Of a stretch of DNA of 9,577 bases, positions 7,115-9,577 are shown piece by piece. Position 1 is the first letter of the stretch. Each line of letters opens with the position of its first letter. The stretch covers positions 1-9,577 of the forward strand of contig JAKAMR010000088.1 in NCBI GenBank assembly GCA_021812785.1, in the 5' to 3' direction. This DNA is from Nitrospirota bacterium (GTDB lineage Bacteria > Nitrospirota > Thermodesulfovibrionia > Thermodesulfovibrionales > JdFR-88). The position numbers and the translations under genes were made by a program. The notes under the pieces were generated by a model. The model was not told the origin of the DNA. It made no database searches and saw nothing but the letters and a program-made list of their open reading frames with translations.

Positions 7115-7759
7115 TCAAGCCGCCCTATCCCCGCTTTTAAGAAGCATTAGCGACAGTCTCACCTCGGTCTCAGGATTAATCGGCCGAGACAAATCGATAG
7201 ACAGGATTCCGTGAAAAATGGAGGCATATACCGTGGCCGCCCTCAGTCCCTTCGAGGCGAATCCCCTGATAATTTCTCTCAACGTCAACGTCTCCCTATC
7301 CTCGAACATCGAGTAAAGGAGGATTTGGTGCGCCGTCGTGACAGGCGTTTTGGCATACTTGTACAGCAGCTTTACGTTTTTGAGCCGGGGCTGAATGCGG
7401 ATCTCCCGGTCCGTCACCACGATGAATTCGTAGCCCTCTTGAGCGCAAATTGGCCCGATCCGTCTGAATAATTCGACATACTCTTCCTTTTTAGCTTTTT
7501 TTGCGTCTTTGACCTCGACGATTTGTTTCCTGTCCGTCCTTATGACTCGGAAGTCCGGAGTGTATTTATGGACCTTCCCGTCTGAAAAGTACTCGATTTT
7601 CAGCGGCTGCTCCTCATAGCTGAGGACATCCGGATCGATTTCGATCAGATATAGGAAGTCGCGTTCGAGCTGCGACTCCCACCAGACCATCTTGCCGCAT
7701 TTGATGCTCGGGAATTTCCCGATTACTTTCCTGCCGCCGTTTGTGATTCTTCTTATCAT
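7115..7759 (-). CDS. tnsA: TnsA-family endonuclease, 5'-end cleavage subunit of the transposase
   Basis: TnsA cuts the 5' ends of the element alongside TnsB, giving cut-and-paste rather than replicative transposition. The 214-residue protein has the restriction-endonuclease-like core: E32 in WWESQLERDF (E28 is an alternative), D69 in YTPDF, and E82-V-K84 in IVEVKDAKK. The central block DPDVLSYEEQPLKIEY is typical of TnsA. The C-terminal half (about 125-214) would be the winged-helix domain that contacts TnsC. It is the first gene of the operon. ATG 7759 sits 12 bases after GGAG, a long spacing, and overlaps in ATGA fashion the end of a short upstream frame, so start efficiency may depend on coupling. 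The protein ends in Arg-Ala-Ala. Confidence 0.94.
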   Translation of the reverse strand: MIRRITNGGRKVIGKFPSIKCGKMVWWESQLERDFLYLIEIDPDVLSYEEQPLKIEYFSDGKVHKYTPDFRVIRTDRKQIVEVKDAKKAKKEEYVELFRRIGPICAQEGYEFIVVTDREIRIQPRLKNVKLLYKYAKTPVTTAHQILLYSMFEDRETLTLREIIRGFASKGLRAATVYASIFHGILSIDLSRPINPETEVRLSLMLLKSGDRAA

Positions 7760-7965
7760 TTTTCTGCGAGTCTCCTTAATTTTGTGTTTTTACCCATTTG
7801 CTGCCCCTCGACGCGGTTCCGCCGCAGCAATAAAAACCTTATTAGCCTCCGTGCGCACTGATAGATTGAAACCGGCATTCGGAAAAACCGCAGAAAGCTT
7901 AATGGCTCGAAGGCGGGGTTGTTTACATTCTGAAAAAACGTCTTTGGTATCATTACGGTACTTCT
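7760..7965 (-). other. Leader of the tnsABC-tniQ transcript with hairpin and possible minigene
   Basis: About 200 bases separate the inferred transcription start from tnsA. A perfect seven-base stem, TTGCTGC/GCAGCAA, pairs 7798-7804 with 7824-7830. Its 19-base loop contains a GC-rich inner segment. A 13-codon frame (MGKNTKLRRLAEK, ATG 7797, preceded by GAGGGG) ends with TGA overlapping the tnsA ATG. Both features could govern tnsA translation, but neither is proven. The longer 65-codon frame in this leader looks non-coding. Confidence 0.35.
7946..7962. promoter_or_regulatory. Second operator-like site (imperfect palindrome)
   Basis: GGTATCATTACGGTACT matches the perfect palindrome at 7977-7993 in most positions, including TATCAT and TACT. 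Its centre (7954) is 31 bp from that of the first site, about three helical turns, so proteins on both would face the same side. It covers roughly +3 to +19 of the inferred transcript, a repressor-like position. Confidence 0.55.
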
Positions 7966-7971
7966 TAATTG

Positions 7972-8002
7972 ATTATAGTATCATAATGATACTGAATGTC
8001 AA
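7972..8002 (-). promoter_or_regulatory. Promoter of the transposition operon
   Basis: On the minus strand, TTGACA (8002-7997) and TATAAT (7977-7972) are both perfect sigma-70 hexamers separated by 19 bp rather than 17. Transcription would start near 7965. Spacers of 19-20 bp are known for promoters activated by MerR-family regulators that untwist the spacer. Here the spacer is almost entirely filled by a 17-bp palindrome, so the promoter looks strongly regulated. Confidence 0.7.
7977..7993. promoter_or_regulatory. Perfect 17-bp palindromic operator inside the tnsA promoter spacer
   Basis: AGTATCATAATGATACT has eight-base arms around one central base. It lies between the -35 and -10 boxes of the operon promoter and touches the -10 box. 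With the partial copy at 7946-7962 it forms a two-site operator. Candidate binders in the window are the Xre-type HTH protein (1143-1427) and TniQ, with its MerR/excisionase-like modules; neither assignment is shown by sequence. Confidence 0.65.
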
Positions 8003-8066
8003 TCCCGTAAGCTCAAGTCCTGGATACTTCCAGAACCACTCCTCGGATATCGGCCTATAAAAGAAA

Positions 8067-8129
8067 CTATGGCGGCCGAGGTCTGCGTCCAGATGGGAAT
8101 GCCCTTTCCCGCTTCTCTTTTTTAAACAT
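8067..8129 (-). CDS. Possible 20-residue basic peptide with strong ribosome binding site
   Basis: AAAAGGAGG followed by AAGCAT and ATG 8129 is a near-ideal translation start. The frame gives only 20 residues (MFKKEKRERAFPSGRRPRPP) before TAG. It is very rich in Lys/Arg. It could be a leader peptide, a genuine microprotein, or the stub of a decayed gene. No homology can be judged at this length, and no clear promoter was found upstream. Confidence 0.3.
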   Translation of the reverse strand: MFKKEKRERAFPSGRRPRPP

Positions 8130-8273
8130 ATGCTTCCTCCTTTTGAATTTGTTTACCAAAGACTGCCTAATCTTTTTGAACAGCCTCTATGTATATAAGG
8201 ACATCTCGTCAACAACTTTTCCCACATTTCTTAAAAAGACTTATTTTTCAGGAAGTTACAAATAACATTTTTC
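8130..8273. other. Intergenic AT-rich stretch with no recognised gene
   Basis: This part of the divergent intergenic region is AT-rich, with repeated short TTTTGAA words (8141, 8174, 8281). It has no coding frame, tRNA or strong structure that I can support. A transposon end with TnsB-binding sites would be expected somewhere upstream of tnsA, but no convincing repeated 20-bp motif is visible here. Confidence 0.4.
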
Positions 8274-8304
8274 TTGCACTTTTTGAAATTCGATTTGTTA
8301 TAAT
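8274..8304 (+). promoter_or_regulatory. Promoter of the sigma-like gene
   Basis: TTGCAC (8274-8279) and TATAAT (8299-8304) are separated by 19 bp. TG at 8296-8297 makes an extended -10 element, which would offset the long spacing. The inferred start near 8311 gives a leader of about 200 bases before the proposed GTG at 8514. Confidence 0.6.
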
Positions 8305-8342
8305 GAGCCGGAGTCGTATGGTTCTTTGAAAATGCGATCTCG

Positions 8343-8368
8343 CCCTCCGTAACGGGTTAAACGGAGGG
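8343..8368 (+). promoter_or_regulatory. Leader hairpin upstream of the sigma-like gene
   Basis: CCCTCCGT (8343-8350) pairs perfectly with ACGGAGGG (8361-8368) around a ten-base loop. It lacks a following T-tract, so it is not a plain terminator. CCTCC inside the stem could alternatively pair with the GGAGG at 8462-8466, hinting at a switchable leader, but five pairs are weak evidence. No known riboswitch consensus was recognised. Confidence 0.4.
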
Positions 8369-8472
8369 GCTGGCCGTTCCCTTTTCATGCCTTTCCGATA
8401 TACCTTTTATCTGCCAGAATGTGCGAATCTGCAATGCTTCAGGGAAATTTTCATTTACAAAGGAGGTGCTTT

Positions 8473-8601
8473 ATGAGCCGTACCTGGAGGCTAGCGGGCC
8501 ACAGGAGGCATACGTGTTCAGTAATAAAGAACTCGCCGAAGCCTACGGCTGCGGCAAATACAATGAAAATGACCATGACATCATTGCGGATGCATACATA
8601 A
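8473..8601 (+). CDS. Short upstream ORF overlapping the sigma-like gene in another frame
   Basis: AAAGGAGG (8459-8466) with a six-base gap to ATG 8473 is the best ribosome binding site in this part of the window. It opens a 42-codon frame, not the sigma frame. The peptide (starting MSRTWRLAGHRRHTCSV) looks like an out-of-frame translation. Either it is a regulatory upstream ORF, or a one-base error or lesion separates this start from the sigma-like frame. Confidence 0.35.
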   Translation: MSRTWRLAGHRRHTCSVIKNSPKPTAAANTMKMTMTSLRMHT

Positions 8602-9203
8602 AGGCCAGGGAAACTTTCCATTTTAGAGATGATTCTTCGATGACCAGAAGTCAGGCCCGCAGATACCATTATCAAAATGTTTTTAAAAATGGTCAAAAGA
8701 GTCATTTTAGGAAGGAAAAGAAAAAGGTATATTTTGATGATTATAAGGCGCTATTGGCACTTGATGATGAATGGTCCTCTGATGAACTGAAGTCCCGTGC
8801 TTTTCCGGGGCAGTATGAATACTCTTTCAATCCGGAAAGGGTCCTGAACAAGTTGCTGGTGAAGAAAGTTAAATCTATAACCTGCAATTTGCTTTCAGAC
8901 CACAAAAGAGAAATTCGAGTGATGCTCTACCTGTATTATGGCAAGGAATTCACATTCGCTCAGATAGGGAAGATAGTCAACTGTTCGAAAAGCACGGTGG
9001 AGCGGACAATCAAAAGGGCAATTTCGCAATTGAGCGCCAGCGTCGAGCGGAAAGGGCTTGTGTATCAGGACTACACAAGAATCGAATCGAAGTTCATAGA
9101 ATTAAAGGTTTGCGGATCGCATCAACCGGAACCTAAGGAAAAACCAGGAGAGATTAAGTATTATTTTTATGCTCAACCGCCTTTGGCGGCCAAAGCAGCC
9201 TAA
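8514..9203 (+). CDS. Sigma-70 family (ECF-like) RNA polymerase sigma factor or related HTH regulator
   Basis: The proposed GTG start at 8514 follows AGGAGG with a five-base gap and gives 229 residues. The frame is open back to 8361, and a GTG at 8421 without a ribosome binding site would add 31 residues. Residues about 126-180 look like sigma region 4: LLSDHKREIRVMLYLYYGKE, then the HTH FAQIGKIVNCSKSTVERTIK (148-167), then AISQL. The N-terminal part (DHDIIADAYIKARETFHF, later FRKEKKK) may be a diverged region 2, with weaker support. The tail (KYYFYAQPPLAAKAA) ends in Ala-Ala like three of the transposition proteins. The gene is divergent from the tns operon with its own promoter and terminator. 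It may be a regulator carried by the element or a flanking host gene. Confidence 0.72.
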   Translation: MFSNKELAEAYGCGKYNENDHDIIADAYIKARETFHFRDDSSMTRSQARRYHYQNVFKNGQKSHFRKEKKKVYFDDYKALLALDDEWSSDELKSRAFPGQYEYSFNPERVLNKLLVKKVKSITCNLLSDHKREIRVMLYLYYGKEFTFAQIGKIVNCSKSTVERTIKRAISQLSASVERKGLVYQDYTRIESKFIELKVCGSHQPEPKEKPGEIKYYFYAQPPLAAKAA

Positions 9204-9243
9204 ATAAATTTTCCGAAGAGGCCCGCGGCCTTCAGACATTCAC

Positions 9244-9284
9244 AAAAAGGCGATCATTATGAAATTCATGGTGATCGCCTTTTT
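9244..9284 (+). terminator. Rho-independent terminator of the sigma-like gene
   Basis: AAAAAGGCGATCA (9244-9256) pairs perfectly with TGATCGCCTTTTT (9272-9284). More pairs, including two G-T, extend the stem into the loop, and a T-rich run follows (to 9291). It sits 40 bases after the stop at 9203. The A-tract on the left arm would also allow some termination on the minus strand. Confidence 0.9.
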
Positions 9285-9372
9285 TATTTTTAAAGCGCTC
9301 TATAACAAAATATGCCTCTCGGCCATTCCAAATAAAATCCTCGTTTAAAAACATATTTTTACCCAACTTCCA

Positions 9373-9403
9373 TTGCCACTTACAATTCAAAAAGATTTAT
9401 AAT
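9373..9403 (+). promoter_or_regulatory. Candidate promoter towards the right edge
   Basis: TTGCCA (9373-9378) and a perfect TATAAT (9398-9403) lie 19 bp apart. The spacing is the same as in the two other promoters proposed here, but no gene is visible downstream within the window, and AT-rich DNA readily gives chance matches. Confidence 0.35.
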
Positions 9404-9414
9404 TAGTTTCTGTT

Positions 9415-9433
9415 GCGGAAGCCGTTTTTCCGC
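9415..9433 (+). other. Small hairpin
   Basis: GCGGAA (9415-9420) pairs with TTCCGC (9428-9433) around a seven-base loop, just downstream of the candidate promoter. It is followed by an A-tract, so on the plus strand it is not a terminator. On the minus strand no T-run follows either. Confidence 0.35.
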
Positions 9434-9489
9434 GCAAAAATTACTAATGGAGGGGTACATATTGGGAGGTGTTGCTACGTCTAATAGCC

Positions 9490-9577
9490 GTCATTCCCGA
9501 GGTAGTAATCGGGAATCCAGTGACTTTTTTTGTTTTAAAATCAAAGGCAACGCCGCTGGATTCCCGCTTAAGACATG
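9490..9577. repeat. Dispersed inverted (MITE/REP-like) repeat, cut by right edge
   Basis: ATTCCCGA (9493-9500) and TCGGGAAT (9509-9516) form a perfect hairpin with an eight-base loop. CGGGAATCCAG (9510-9520) recurs as its exact inverse CTGGATTCCCG at 9556-9566, where a second hairpin appears to begin before the sequence ends. The GTCATTCCCG...CGGGAATCCAG design is a widespread dispersed repeat in several environmental bacterial lineages. The open frame running through it (containing VIGNPVT) is the usual spurious translation of such repeats. Confidence 0.75.

Larger units (their letters stand above)
9285..9489. other. Intergenic region right of the terminator
   Basis: AT-rich sequence with no supported coding frame apart from a promoter-like pair and a small hairpin, listed separately. 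Two purine-rich ribosome-binding-like runs (ATGGAGGGG near 9447 and GGGAGG near 9464) lead only into the dispersed repeat. No tRNA or conserved gene end marking a transposon insertion site was recognised. Confidence 0.4.

Noticed and set aside
7756..7953. 65-codon frame directly before tnsA
   Set aside because: Its ATG lies inside the second operator and within about 12 bases of the inferred transcript start, with no ribosome binding site. The composition looks random. Only its last 13 codons have a plausible internal start.
8218..8227. DnaA-box-like TTTTCCCACA
   Set aside because: It has an extra C compared with the TTATCCACA consensus, and no second box or origin-like cluster is nearby.
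8141..8330. Repeated TTTTGAA words as TnsB-binding sites
   Set aside because: The word is only seven AT-rich bases, the flanks do not match and the spacing is irregular (33 and then 107 bp), unlike the longer conserved sites of Tn7-like ends.
9285..9489. tRNA or attachment-site gene at the right
   Set aside because: No cloverleaf-like pairing, T-loop consensus or recognisable gene end was found in this interval.
9471..9577. Open frame from TTG 9471 after GGGAGG, running off the right edge
   Set aside because: It reads straight through the dispersed inverted repeat and gives the typical spurious VIGNPVT-type translation of such repeats.
1..9577. CRISPR-associated transposon (array, cas genes or guide RNA)
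   Set aside because: No regularly spaced repeats, no Cas-like frames and no repeat-like segment near tniQ were seen. The TniQ is long with its own DNA-binding modules, unlike the short TniQ of guide-RNA systems. Sequence left of the window was not available.

Overview
The window is dominated by the core of a Tn7-like (TnsABC/TniQ) transposon, read on the minus strand from a promoter near 8000 towards the left edge. The gene order is tnsA (7759-7115), tnsB (about 7079-4869), tnsC (4879-3854) and a very long tniQ/tnsD-type target selector (3843-1507). Gaps are short and tnsB and tnsC overlap, so this is one operon. No CRISPR array, cas gene, tnsE-like gene or guide-RNA-like repeat is visible. 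This therefore looks like a protein-guided Tn7-like element, not a CRISPR-associated one.

The TniQ is the standout. After a normal TniQ zinc-finger head (CxxC pairs at residues 112-165) it carries about six consecutive excisionase/MerR-like helix-turn-helix modules (residues about 349-713). It ends in a duplicated tail holding two near-consensus bacterial sliding-clamp-binding pentapeptides, QLALF and QLVLF. This suggests a target selector that reads a long DNA address and may also dock on the replication clamp (inference).

Downstream of tniQ, on the same strand, lies an Xre/MbcA/ParS-type (DUF2384) antitoxin-like gene. It is split by one in-frame TAA, and its C-terminal toxin-binding half continues in the same frame after the stop. 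A two-helix membrane protein and an unrecognised soluble protein follow, the latter running off the left edge; the two overlap by 14 bases. tnsB is also split: a 46-codon N-terminal extension with its own ribosome binding site is separated from the main ORF by a single in-frame TAG. Two such lesions suggest recent decay, sequence errors or, less likely, stop-codon readthrough.

The tnsA promoter has TTGACA and TATAAT 19 bp apart with a perfect 17-bp palindrome lying between them, and a second copy of the palindrome 31 bp downstream over the likely transcription start. Divergently, on the plus strand, a promoter (about 8274-8304), a leader with a hairpin, a short upstream ORF and a 229-aa sigma-70 region-4-like protein (8514-9203) are followed by a clear Rho-independent terminator (9244-9284). 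The rightmost 90 bases hold part of an inverted dispersed repeat of the GGAATCCAG/CTGGATTCC kind.

The host cannot be fixed from this window. Moderate GC, AGGAGG-type ribosome binding sites, and a repeat style I associate with uncultured Desulfobacterota, Nitrospirota and similar lineages suggest a Gram-negative environmental bacterium, with low confidence. The physical ends of the transposon were not located.
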